Shown here: positions 1-5,181 of the stretch, piece by piece | Layout of the letters: the number at the start of each line of letters is the position of its first letter | How positions within the stretch are numbered: position 1 is the stretch's first letter | Assembly (NCBI GenBank): GCA_910579155.1 | Contig: CAJTTS010000143.1 | Location: 1 to 6,798 of the forward strand | DNA: 6,798 bases | Direction of reading: 5' to 3' | DNA from: an uncultured Oscillospiraceae bacterium | GTDB lineage: Bacteria > Bacillota_A > Clostridia > Oscillospirales > Oscillospiraceae | The notes under the pieces: generated by a model | What the model was told of the DNA's origin: nothing | What the model saw: the letters and a program-made list of their open reading frames with translations, nothing else | Databases searched by the model: none | Translations under genes and position numbers: made by a program

Positions 1-1065
1 ACCGCCGGAATGGGCACCGATCTGCGGGAGCTGCGTGGCGCCGGAAAGGCGGGCTTTCTGGTGGCGCTGTGCGGTGTGCTGGTGCCCATGCTGATGGGCA
101 CGGGCTTTGGCTGGCTGGCGGGAAAGGCGGGGTGGTTGCCGGGAAACACCTTCCTGGAGAACATCTTTTTAGGCACGGTGCTTACCGCCACCTCTGTGAG
201 CATTACTGTGGAGACCCTCAAGGAACTGGGGCACCTGGACACCCGGGTGGGCAGCACGATCCTGGCCGCCGCCCTCATTGACGACGTGCTGGGCCTGGTG
301 GCCCTGACGGTGGTGTCCAGCATGGCGGGGGACGGAAGCGGCCTGCTGCTGGTGCTGCTGAAGATTGTGTTGTTTTTTGCCTTTGCCGTCGCCGCCGCCT
401 ACGGGGGCATCCGGCTGTTCCGCTGGATGATTTCCCATGCCCATCAGAAGAACCTCCGGCGCTATCCGGTCTTCGCCTTTGTGCTGTGTCTGCTGCTGGC
501 CTACTGTGCGGAGGAGTTTTTCGGCGTGGCCGATATTATCGGGGCCTTTGCCGCGGGGCTGGTGGTGGCCTGCACCCCCAAGGCCGATTACATCCGCTCC
601 AAGTTTGAGCCTTTGAGTTACCTGCTGCTGACACCGGTGTTCTTCGCGGGGATCGGCATCAAGGTGGAACTGCCCCGGCTGAGCGGGACGCTGGCGGTCT
701 TTTCCCTGCTGCTTCTGGCTGTGGCGGTGTTGTCCAAGATCATCGGCTGCGGCCTGGGGGCCAAACTGTGCGGCTTTGACGGAGCGGAATGCCTCCAGGT
801 GGGGACAGGAATGGCCTGCCGGGGCGAGGTGGCTCTGATCGTGGCCAACCGGGGGCTGACTATGGGAGCGCTGAGCCAGGCTATGATGACCCCTATTGTA
901 ATCACTGTGGTAGGCTGCGCCGTGCTGACGCCGGTTCTGCTGAAGCTGTGCTTCAGCGGGCAACCCAAGAGTACAGCGGCGGGCAGCGCGCTGGCTGACC
1001 GCTACCATAAGGTGGAGCAGCTGGAGCTCATGTCCGATGAAATGCTGAGAAAAAAGCCGCAATAA
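1..1065 (+). CDS. Cation:proton antiporter, CPA2/Kef-like (5' partial)
   Basis: This is the C-terminal portion of a Na+/H+ exchanger-type membrane protein (CPA2 superfamily, PF00999-like), expected to swap H+ for Na+ or K+ across the cytoplasmic membrane. The reading frame is open to base 1 (T-A-G before the first visible Met at 10), so the true start lies outside the window and the Met at 10 is internal. Many hydrophobic segments alternate with short loops. Counting from that Met, the TSVSITVETLKELG stretch (about 61-74) and the ALIDDVLGL segment (88-96) are typical of the family; the Asp-Asp pair (91-92) sits where the ion-binding acidic residues occur in this fold. The tail is short and hydrophilic, with no TrkA-N/RCK domain, so it is not a full Kef channel regulator type. 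The gene converges on corA with a 15-bp gap and no clear terminator between them. Substrate ion cannot be told from sequence. Confidence 0.9.
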   Translation, partial: TAGMGTDLRELRGAGKAGFLVALCGVLVPMLMGTGFGWLAGKAGWLPGNTFLENIFLGTVLTATSVSITVETLKELGHLDTRVGSTILAAALIDDVLGLVALTVVSSMAGDGSGLLLVLLKIVLFFAFAVAAAYGGIRLFRWMISHAHQKNLRRYPVFAFVLCLLLAYCAEEFFGVADIIGAFAAGLVVACTPKADYIRSKFEPLSYLLLTPVFFAGIGIKVELPRLSGTLAVFSLLLLAVAVLSKIIGCGLGAKLCGFDGAECLQVGTGMACRGEVALIVANRGLTMGALSQAMMTPIVITVVGCAVLTPVLLKLCFSGQPKSTAAGSALADRYHKVEQLELMSDEMLRKKPQ

Positions 1066-1080
1066 CATAGTTTCAGTTTT

Positions 1081-1998
1081 TCACCAGAATCGTTTCTTCT
1101 TCATGATCCACAGGCAGAGGGATACGATCAAAGCGCTTGCGATGATGACCGCCAGGTAGCCGTATTTCCACGTTAACTCCGGCATATTTGTGAAATTCAT
1201 CCCATACCATCCCGCTACCAGAGATAAGGGAAGGAAAATGGTGGTTACAACTGTCAGAATTTTCATGATCCGATTTTGACGGATATCAATCTCCGCCTGG
1301 AACAGCTCCCGGAGCTGAAGGCCATACTCCCGAAGGGTCTGCGCCTCGCTGTTCAGCCGTCCGATCCGTTTTTCCACCATGTGGAACATTTGCAGTTCAC
1401 TGTCGCTAAAAAGAGCGTTTTCGTTTTCCTGGAACTCGCAGACCATGTCATCCAGCTGTGTATAGTACCGAATCCATTTGAAAATTTCCTTGCGCAAGGC
1501 GGTCATTTGAGGGTTGAACTGCTCCAGTTCCCCGGAAAGGACTTGCTCCTCCATCTGATTCATGCGATCCTCCAGTCCCTGGAGATGATGGAGGTCCTTG
1601 GCAATCAGCAGCTCCAAAAACCCATAGAAAAAACCACCGATGCCCAGCTCGCGCTGCGCGGCTTCTTTCCGCAGGTGCTGAATGGCAGAGCGGGCTGTTC
1701 CAGTGTCGTCACACAGCACGACCCGCCCTTCGGTCAGAAGATATCCAAAGGCGATAGGGGTATGCTCCTTCGTGTGCCGTGGGGTGACGATCGTTCCGCA
1801 CAGGCAGTTATACCGTGATTCCGCCTTACATACACGGGCGTCCTGAGCGGAGGGAGTATGACAGAGAATATGCTCTAAACCTGAAACGCCGGCGCCTTGT
1901 TTCAGCTCCTCTGATGTTAAAAGAATCAGAACGCTCCCGCCCGAATCCGGGATATGTTCCAGTTGTTCCAGGGCCGCACGGATATTATACAGGTACAT
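1081..1998 (-). CDS. corA: CorA-family Mg2+/divalent metal transporter
   Basis: A 305-residue CorA-family channel protein for Mg2+ or another divalent cation, acting as a pentamer in the cytoplasmic membrane. The family signature GMN is present at about residues 266-268 within WYGMNFTNMPEL, between two C-terminal membrane segments (about 244-264 and 280-299), followed by a short basic tail KKKRFW. The long soluble N-terminal part ends in helical, coiled-coil-like sequence, as expected for the stalk helix. The frame stays open further upstream to 2130, but I chose the Met at 1998 because two Shine-Dalgarno-like blocks (AGGAGG and GGAGG) lie just before it, the nearer one 5 nt away, and because a promoter lies inside the would-be extension. 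The N-terminal domain diverges from classical CorA, so Mg2+ versus Co2+/Ni2+/Zn2+ is open. The gene is divergent from hsp20. Confidence 0.9.
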   Translation of the reverse strand: MYLYNIRAALEQLEHIPDSGGSVLILLTSEELKQGAGVSGLEHILCHTPSAQDARVCKAESRYNCLCGTIVTPRHTKEHTPIAFGYLLTEGRVVLCDDTGTARSAIQHLRKEAAQRELGIGGFFYGFLELLIAKDLHHLQGLEDRMNQMEEQVLSGELEQFNPQMTALRKEIFKWIRYYTQLDDMVCEFQENENALFSDSELQMFHMVEKRIGRLNSEAQTLREYGLQLRELFQAEIDIRQNRIMKILTVVTTIFLPLSLVAGWYGMNFTNMPELTWKYGYLAVIIASALIVSLCLWIMKKKRFW

Positions 1999-2036
1999 AA
2001 TAACCTCCAACCTCCTGAAGCTGATTTGATATCGGT

Positions 2037-2064
2037 ATTGTACCACAGCGGCTGCAAAGCGCAA
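2037..2064 (-). promoter_or_regulatory. Candidate sigma-A promoter of corA
   Basis: On the minus strand TTGCGC (2059-2064) is followed after 16 bp by TACAAT (2037-2042), about 40 bp ahead of the corA start. The -10 is good (5/6) and the -35 moderate. The implied leader is only about 30 nt, too short for an M-box-type Mg2+ riboswitch. Confidence 0.5.
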
Positions 2065-2151
2065 GAGTGCAAATGAAAAAAGCTCGATAAAAATTGTATG
2101 TAATCTAAAAATCACATATTTTGTGAACAAAACTCGGTGATTTTGTAAACA

Positions 2152-2178
2152 TTAGCACTCTCATATTGACAGTGCTAA
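2152..2178 (+). promoter_or_regulatory. CIRCE operator (HrcA binding site)
   Basis: TTAGCACTC-N9-CAGTGCTAA matches the CIRCE consensus TTAGCACTC-N9-GAGTGCTAA at 17 of 18 arm positions, with exact 9-bp spacing; the single change is C for G at 2170. HrcA represses heat-shock operons through this element. Here it covers the -35 box of the hsp20 promoter, so bound HrcA would block RNA polymerase. The left arm also abuts the upstream intergenic DNA of corA. Confidence 0.93.
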
Positions 2179-2194
2179 TCCGCTGTGGTATAAC
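2166..2194 (+). promoter_or_regulatory. Sigma-A promoter of hsp20
   Basis: A perfect -35 TTGACA (2166-2171) and a near-consensus -10 TATAAC (2189-2194) are separated by an ideal 17 bp. The -35 hexamer straddles the spacer and right arm of the CIRCE element. Expected initiation is near 2201, giving a leader of about 70 nt before hsp20. Confidence 0.85.
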
Positions 2195-2269
2195 AGTCTT
2201 GTTCCAAGGGAGGGAGCCAAAAGGTTCCCCCGACAGGGCATTTCAAGAATAAGAATGGAGGAATGACTT

Positions 2270-2716
2270 ATGATGCCCAGTATTTTTGGAGAAAATCTGT
2301 TCGATGATTTCTTTGGCCGTGATTTTGATCTGTTCCCGGCGCTGCCCGGCGGCAATCCCCTGTATGGGAAACACGCCAAGAACCTGATGAAAACCGACGT
2401 ACGAGAGACCGAAGACACCTATGAGTTGGACATTGACCTGCCCGGCTTTAAGAAGGATGAGATCAATGTGGAACTGAAGGATGGTTGTCTGTCTGTCAGT
2501 GCGGCCAAGGGGCTGGACAAGGACGAGACAGATAAAAAGGGCAGGTACATCCGCCAGGAACGCTATGCCGGTACCTGCTGCCGCAGCTTTTATGTAGGTG
2601 AAGGAGTGGAGTCCAAGGATGTGTCCGCCAAGTTTGAGGACGGTATCCTGAGACTCTCCCTGCCCAAGCGGGAGCGGAAGCAACTGCCCAACACCACCAC
2701 AATCGCCATCGAATAA
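2270..2716 (+). CDS. hsp20: Hsp20 / alpha-crystallin small heat-shock protein
   Basis: A 148-residue ATP-independent holdase chaperone that binds unfolding proteins in the cytoplasm, usually as large oligomers. A short Phe-rich N-terminal arm (PSIFGENLFDDFF, residues 3-15) precedes the alpha-crystallin domain (about 40-134), with the conserved DLPGFKKDEINVEL stretch at 56-69, RSF at 105-107 and the DGILRLSLPK strand at 124-133. The extreme C-terminus carries the I-x-I anchor (IAI, 145-147) that docks into a neighbouring subunit. Length is standard for bacterial Hsp20. GGAGG ends 8 nt before the first of two adjacent ATGs (2270 and 2273); either could be used, and the first is better spaced. 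Control by HrcA is expected from the CIRCE site. Vicinal cysteines at 103-104 are unusual for the family. The next gene follows on the same strand without a terminator between. Confidence 0.95.
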   Translation: MMPSIFGENLFDDFFGRDFDLFPALPGGNPLYGKHAKNLMKTDVRETEDTYELDIDLPGFKKDEINVELKDGCLSVSAAKGLDKDETDKKGRYIRQERYAGTCCRSFYVGEGVESKDVSAKFEDGILRLSLPKRERKQLPNTTTIAIE

Positions 2717-2845
2717 CAGACAGCGAACTCCAGGTCTCCAGGCTCAAGCGATTCCGGAGGCCTTTCGGTATACCGGAAAATTTCTGCCTATTATGGAAAA
2801 GACATGACTGCTGCAACACGGAAACAGGAATAGGAGGAATAACAT

Positions 2846-3118
2846 ATGCCCCTGTTTGTAAAACGGGAAGAGGTCTTCTGCAAACGGGACAAGGCGGGCT
2901 GGGAAGCGGCCCAGGAGGCGCTGAAAGCCGCCGGTATCCGGGGAGTGAGGGCCCGGCACTGCGAGGTAGAGCCTCCAGTGGGAGGTTGCGGCTGCAAGCT
3001 GGACATCCGCAATTTCGGCCCCAGGGGCCGGATCGACCGGGAACAGTACTTTATCACTGTCCCGGCGGAGGAAGCGGAGAAGGCCCGTAAGGTCCTGGAA
3101 GGACTCATATCGTGTTAA
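2846..3118 (+). CDS. Small Cys-containing protein of unknown function, downstream of hsp20
   Basis: A 90-residue soluble protein I do not recognise with certainty. The start is secure: AGGAGG ends 8 nt before ATG. The C-terminal segment YFITVPAEEAEKARKVLEGL (68-87) and the beta-alpha-beta look (REEVFCKRD, then the helix AAQEALKAAGI, then the RARHCEV strand) resemble small ferredoxin-fold proteins such as the DUF2007 group, but this is a fold-level impression only. Five cysteines are present (12, 39, 48, 50 and the last residue, 90), including a C-G-C at 48-50, so metal binding or redox sensing is possible. It lies 129 bp after hsp20 with no strong terminator or own promoter seen between, so cotranscription from the CIRCE-controlled promoter, and thus heat-shock induction, is likely. 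No membrane segment or signal peptide. Confidence 0.8.
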   Translation: MPLFVKREEVFCKRDKAGWEAAQEALKAAGIRGVRARHCEVEPPVGGCGCKLDIRNFGPRGRIDREQYFITVPAEEAEKARKVLEGLISC

Positions 3119-3167
3119 AAATGGTCCAGCCAGTGGCCATATGCGGGAAGGACAAAAAGTAAGAAAA

Positions 3168-3192
3168 CCGGGAACGAAGCTTCAATTCCCGG
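3168..3192 (-). terminator. Intrinsic terminator, minus direction
   Basis: The arms CCGGGAA (3168-3174) and TTCCCGG (3186-3192) form a 7-bp stem around an 11-nt loop. Read on the minus strand the stem is followed by TTTTCTTACTTTTTG, a proper U-rich tail; the plus-strand tail (CTTTGTATTG) is weaker. It lies immediately beyond the longer hairpin 3198-3250, making a tandem pair of stops for leftward transcription. Confidence 0.65.
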
Positions 3193-3197
3193 CTTTG

Positions 3198-3250
3198 TAT
3201 TGTCAAAAAGAAAACCACGGGCATAGCCCGTGGTTTTCTTTTTGACAATA
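3198..3250. terminator. Long perfect hairpin, bidirectional terminator
   Basis: Two 25-nt arms (3198-3222 and 3226-3250) are exact reverse complements around the 3-nt centre ATA. The core is a GC-rich stem CCACGGGC/GCCCGTGG flanked by A-runs on one side and T-runs (TTTTCTTTTT) on the other, so transcripts from either strand end in a stable stem plus U-tract. In the plus direction it ends the hsp20 unit; in the minus direction it would end the relic gene at 3291-3374. Confidence 0.85.
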
Positions 3251-3290
3251 GACGCAGTGGACCATGGACTTTTAAATCCGGGGCCCACTG

Positions 3291-3374
3291 CTATACGGAT
3301 TTTAAAGTGTCTTTCAAGCTCTGCTTCGCAGCTGCGGCGATATCGAGAATAATCCGCTGATTTCTGCACTGTTC
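3291..3374 (-). pseudogene. Relic of an XRE-regulator C-terminus
   Basis: A 27-codon open segment on the minus strand ending in TAG reads EQCRNQRIILDIAAAAK followed by QSLKDTLKSV. It aligns with the C-terminal tail of the intact XRE regulator at 5503-5850 (YERRIIVDVAEATKISLRN): 9 of 19 residues are identical, and the DNA shows about 20 of 24 identical bases over GGCGATATCGAGAATAATCC versus its counterpart near 5546-5569. An in-frame TGA sits just upstream (3375-3377), and no HTH domain is found before it, so it is a truncated remnant. It is followed on its strand by the two tandem terminators, as the intact gene is followed by its own. The same bases can be read in another frame (see the ORF at 3314-3481), which is the alternative explanation. 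Confidence 0.5.
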
Positions 3375-3481
3375 TCAGCGGCTTCAAATTTCCGGACAAA
3401 CTGTGCGGCAACAGCCTTTTTCTTCTCAAAACTGAGAGAGAAAGTCCAAAACTGCTGGCATGACCGGGCGCCTTTGTTCAC
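3314..3481 (-). CDS. Doubtful 55-residue ORF
   Basis: A GTG-started frame of 55 residues that begins VNKGARSCQQFWTFSLSFEK and ends SPQLRSRA. In its favour: GGAGG lies 9 nt before the GTG (on the plus strand CCTCC at 3491-3495), an in-frame stop sits just upstream of that site, and it points towards the tandem terminators. Against: it has no recognisable domain, a low-complexity Lys/Ala/Glu middle, and its last third overlaps the better supported XRE-like relic in a different frame. Only one of the two readings can reflect past coding; I lean to the relic for 3291-3374 and leave this one open. Confidence 0.22.
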   Translation of the reverse strand: MNKGARSCQQFWTFSLSFEKKKAVAAQFVRKFEAAENSAEISGLFSISPQLRSRA

Positions 3482-3577
3482 GGCGCTGCGCCTCCAATAT
3501 CAGTGGAGCGATTTGGATAAATCTAAATCTTGACGTAGCTTTCTCTACTCCCAGGACCACTCCTGACTTGTGGTTTC
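3375..3577. other. Non-coding stretch without a secure gene
   Basis: Apart from the doubtful ORF on the minus strand (3314-3481), I see no gene here. A 62-codon plus-strand frame (3460-3648) lacks a Shine-Dalgarno and a protein-like composition. No tRNA, direct-repeat array or transposon end was recognised. The stretch separates the hsp20 unit from the radical SAM unit. Confidence 0.5.
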
Positions 3578-3606
3578 TGGTCAGTCCGTATTGCGTCAGG
3601 TATGAT
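3578..3606 (+). promoter_or_regulatory. Candidate promoter of the SSSSSF/radical SAM unit
   Basis: TGGTCA (3578-3583) and TATGAT (3601-3606) are 17 bp apart; the -10 matches 5/6 and the -35 4/6. It would give a leader of roughly 85 nt containing the hairpin at 3666-3692. Other AT-rich hexamers nearby (GATATA, TATATA) could shift the assignment. Confidence 0.4.
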
Positions 3607-3656
3607 ATATACAGGATTGGTGTTCAGACAGACGCCAGCCCAAAATAAAATCAAAA

Positions 3657-3664
3657 AAGGAGGT
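3657..3664 (+). promoter_or_regulatory. Shine-Dalgarno displaced 35 nt from its start codon
   Basis: AAGGAGGT is a perfect anti-16S match but its GGAGG ends 35 nt before the ATG at 3699. An ATG directly after it (3665) is only 1 nt away and opens a 4-codon frame (MGQA, stop 3677-3679), so it is an unlikely main start. With the intervening hairpin folded the spacing becomes 8 nt. Confidence 0.7.
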
Positions 3665-3665
3665 A

Positions 3666-3692
3666 TGGGACAAGCATAATTATCTTGTCCCA
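3666..3692 (+). promoter_or_regulatory. Leader stem-loop between Shine-Dalgarno and start codon
   Basis: TGGGACAAG (3666-3674) and CTTGTCCCA (3684-3692) are exact reverse complements with the 9-nt loop CATAATTAT. The stem starts 2 nt after the Shine-Dalgarno and ends 6 nt before the ATG at 3699, so folding removes 27 nt and sets the effective spacing to 8 nt. Phage T4 gene 38 is the known precedent for a hairpin that brings the two together. There is no U-tract after it, so it is not a terminator. Confidence 0.75.
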
Positions 3693-3698
3693 AACAAA

Positions 3699-4073
3699 AT
3701 GAAAATCAGGACTGATTTCGTGAGCAATTCCAGCAGCAGCAGCTTTATCCTGGCACAGAAAGGAGCGTTCAGCGAAAAACAGAAGGAGACGATTCTTGAA
3801 TACGTTATCAAGGAGATGCTGGGGAAAAATATCCTGACCCCGGAGAGTACCAGGGAAGAGATTCAAGCGGTTTTTGACGACCACTACATGAAGGAGGAAC
3901 AGAAGAACTCCATCCGGCAGGCACTGGCTGAGGGGAAGAGCATCCGCCTGGGTAACGTGAATTTTGAGTGCTGTGAGGATATGTACGCCATGATGTTCAC
4001 AAACCTGTGGGAAGCCTTGGAGGAGGCCGACCCTGACACCTTTACAGCAATTGAGGGTGATTTGGATTATTGA
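3699..4073 (+). CDS. SSSSSF-motif protein, probable partner or substrate of the adjacent radical SAM enzyme
   Basis: A 124-residue protein of unknown function. Its N-terminus MKIRTDFVSNSSSSSFIL (1-18) has a run of five serines (11-15) set in a block that I recall, without being able to verify it here, as recurring almost unchanged at the start of many uncharacterised proteins of clostridia and methanogens. The rest is hydrophilic and mostly helical (about 24-80), has one vicinal cysteine pair (91-92, NFECCEDMY) and an acidic C-terminus. No signal peptide or membrane segment is present; the Ser run is not followed by a hydrophobic core. The start is fixed by the motif and by the hairpin-assisted Shine-Dalgarno. 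The stop lies 19 bp before the radical SAM gene on the same strand. That tight pairing suggests it is the peptide or protein acted on, or a carrier/recognition protein for the enzyme; this is inference. Confidence 0.85.
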   Translation: MKIRTDFVSNSSSSSFILAQKGAFSEKQKETILEYVIKEMLGKNILTPESTREEIQAVFDDHYMKEEQKNSIRQALAEGKSIRLGNVNFECCEDMYAMMFTNLWEALEEADPDTFTAIEGDLDY

Positions 4074-4092
4074 GGCGGGGGTGATTTCCGGT

Positions 4093-5157
4093 ATGCGCAT
4101 ACGGAAAGACAAGGATTTTATATCCATCTTTGATGAGGCGACAGGCCGGTATGTCCGGTCCGGCGTATTCAAGGATGGAGCGGAGACCAAACAGGACCCG
4201 TTCATGGCCTCCTTCCCGGAGCTTCTGGATGTGGGTATCATGGGCCACTGTGTCCACGGAAAGTCCGGCCTGTGTGTGAAGGCGGGAGTGGAGTGCTATC
4301 AGGACGGCCTCCACGCCGCCGCCCCCAACATGACGCTGGAGGATTTTAGGGAAATCGTCCGGCAGTGCAGAGGCAAAACATATCAAATCGCCTTGGGCGG
4401 CTGTGGAGACCCAGACCAACATGAGCACTTTGCGGAAGTCTTGGAGGCCTGCCAGAGCGATGGCATTGTGCCGAACTTCACCACCTCGGGCCTGGGGTTT
4501 AATTCTGAAATTGCCCAACTTTGTAAGAAGTACTGCGGAGCCGTAGCGGTAAGCTGGTACCGCAGTACCTATACTCTGAAAGCCATTGACTGTCTGCTCC
4601 GGGGCAGTGTGAAGACAAATATCCACTATGTCATCAGCAACAGCACGATTGAAGAGGCAATCACTCGCCTAAAAGAGCGCAGTTTCCCAGTTGATGTCAA
4701 TGCCATTGTGTTTTTGCTTCATAAGCCGGTTGGGTTGGGGAGCCAGGCACAGGTTTTGAAATGTAATAATCCCCAAGTACGTGAGTTTCTCGACCTGGCC
4801 TGCAGCGACAAGCATGGCTATAAGATCGGCTTTGATTCCTGCTCCATTCCGGGGCTGATTTCGCAGTCAATCGATGTCAACCAAGACAGTGTCGATACCT
4901 GCGAAGGTGCCCGCTGGTCGGCTTATATCACTTCTGATATGGTGATGCTCCCCTGCAGCTTTGACAATCAAGCCCGGAGATGGGCAGTGGATCTGCGAAC
5001 TCATACCATCCAGGAAGCTTGGGATAGTCCGGCTTTTGAGGATTTCCGGAACCGTCTCCGCCAAAGTTGCCCTGACTGTGAGCACAGGCTGGCGTGTATG
5101 GGAGGCTGCCCCATCTGCCATGAGGTAGTCCTCTGCCCGGAACATATGCATAAATAG
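4093..5157 (+). CDS. Radical SAM/SPASM-type protein with unusual CX7CX6C motif
   Basis: A 354-residue probable radical S-adenosylmethionine enzyme of unknown reaction. After a short N-terminal region the LLDVGIMGHC strand leads to cysteines 53, 61 and 68 (CX7CX6C, the last followed by Tyr), taken as ligands of the SAM-binding 4Fe-4S cluster. ALGGCGDP (100-107) fits the GGE-like motif that contacts SAM, and PNFTTSG (127-133) and NIHYVIS (176-182) fit later barrel strands. The C-terminal part is SPASM-like: FDSC (247-250), C270, C288, then cysteines 326, 329, 335, 339, 342 and 348 with the RLACMGGCP signature, enough for auxiliary clusters. Start choice: GGGGGTGAT (4077-4085), which pairs with the anti-Shine-Dalgarno by one G-U wobble, lies ahead of ATG 4093; a GTG at 4081 (358 aa) and a TTG at 4051, overlapping the upstream gene, are in frame but less convincing. 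It is cotranscribed with the SSSSSF protein and likely acts on it. Confidence 0.85.
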   Translation: MRIRKDKDFISIFDEATGRYVRSGVFKDGAETKQDPFMASFPELLDVGIMGHCVHGKSGLCVKAGVECYQDGLHAAAPNMTLEDFREIVRQCRGKTYQIALGGCGDPDQHEHFAEVLEACQSDGIVPNFTTSGLGFNSEIAQLCKKYCGAVAVSWYRSTYTLKAIDCLLRGSVKTNIHYVISNSTIEEAITRLKERSFPVDVNAIVFLLHKPVGLGSQAQVLKCNNPQVREFLDLACSDKHGYKIGFDSCSIPGLISQSIDVNQDSVDTCEGARWSAYITSDMVMLPCSFDNQARRWAVDLRTHTIQEAWDSPAFEDFRNRLRQSCPDCEHRLACMGGCPICHEVVLCPEHMHK

Positions 5158-5181
5158 AGGCAAAGATGGACTCTTTAATCA

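Noticed and set aside
169..1068. Long minus-strand frame opposite the antiporter (299 codons)
   Set aside because: Shadow of the antiporter gene: His/Gln-rich, no domain, no ribosome site.
1041..1080. Possible terminator between the antiporter and corA
   Set aside because: CTGAGAAA and TTTCAG give only a weak, interrupted stem; a T-run follows but the pairing is not convincing.
1999..2130. In-frame N-terminal extension of corA (start at 2130, 349 residues)
   Set aside because: The extension has no ribosome site, contains the promoter candidate at 2037-2064 and does not look like CorA; two Shine-Dalgarno blocks precede the Met at 1998.
2752..2778. TTCCGG...CCGGAA hairpin between hsp20 and the 90-residue gene
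   Set aside because: Only 6 bp with a 15-nt loop and no U-tract; too weak to call a terminator, so the two genes are treated as one unit.
3115..3429. 104-codon minus-strand frame across the tandem hairpins
   Set aside because: Most of it is a translation of the two terminators and inverted repeats; the start has no ribosome site and it overlaps better readings.
4051..4092. Upstream TTG (4051) or GTG (4081) start of the radical SAM gene
   Set aside because: TTG 4051 lies inside the upstream gene without a ribosome site. GTG 4081 overlaps the best Shine-Dalgarno-like block. ATG 4093 is better placed, though GTG cannot be fully excluded.
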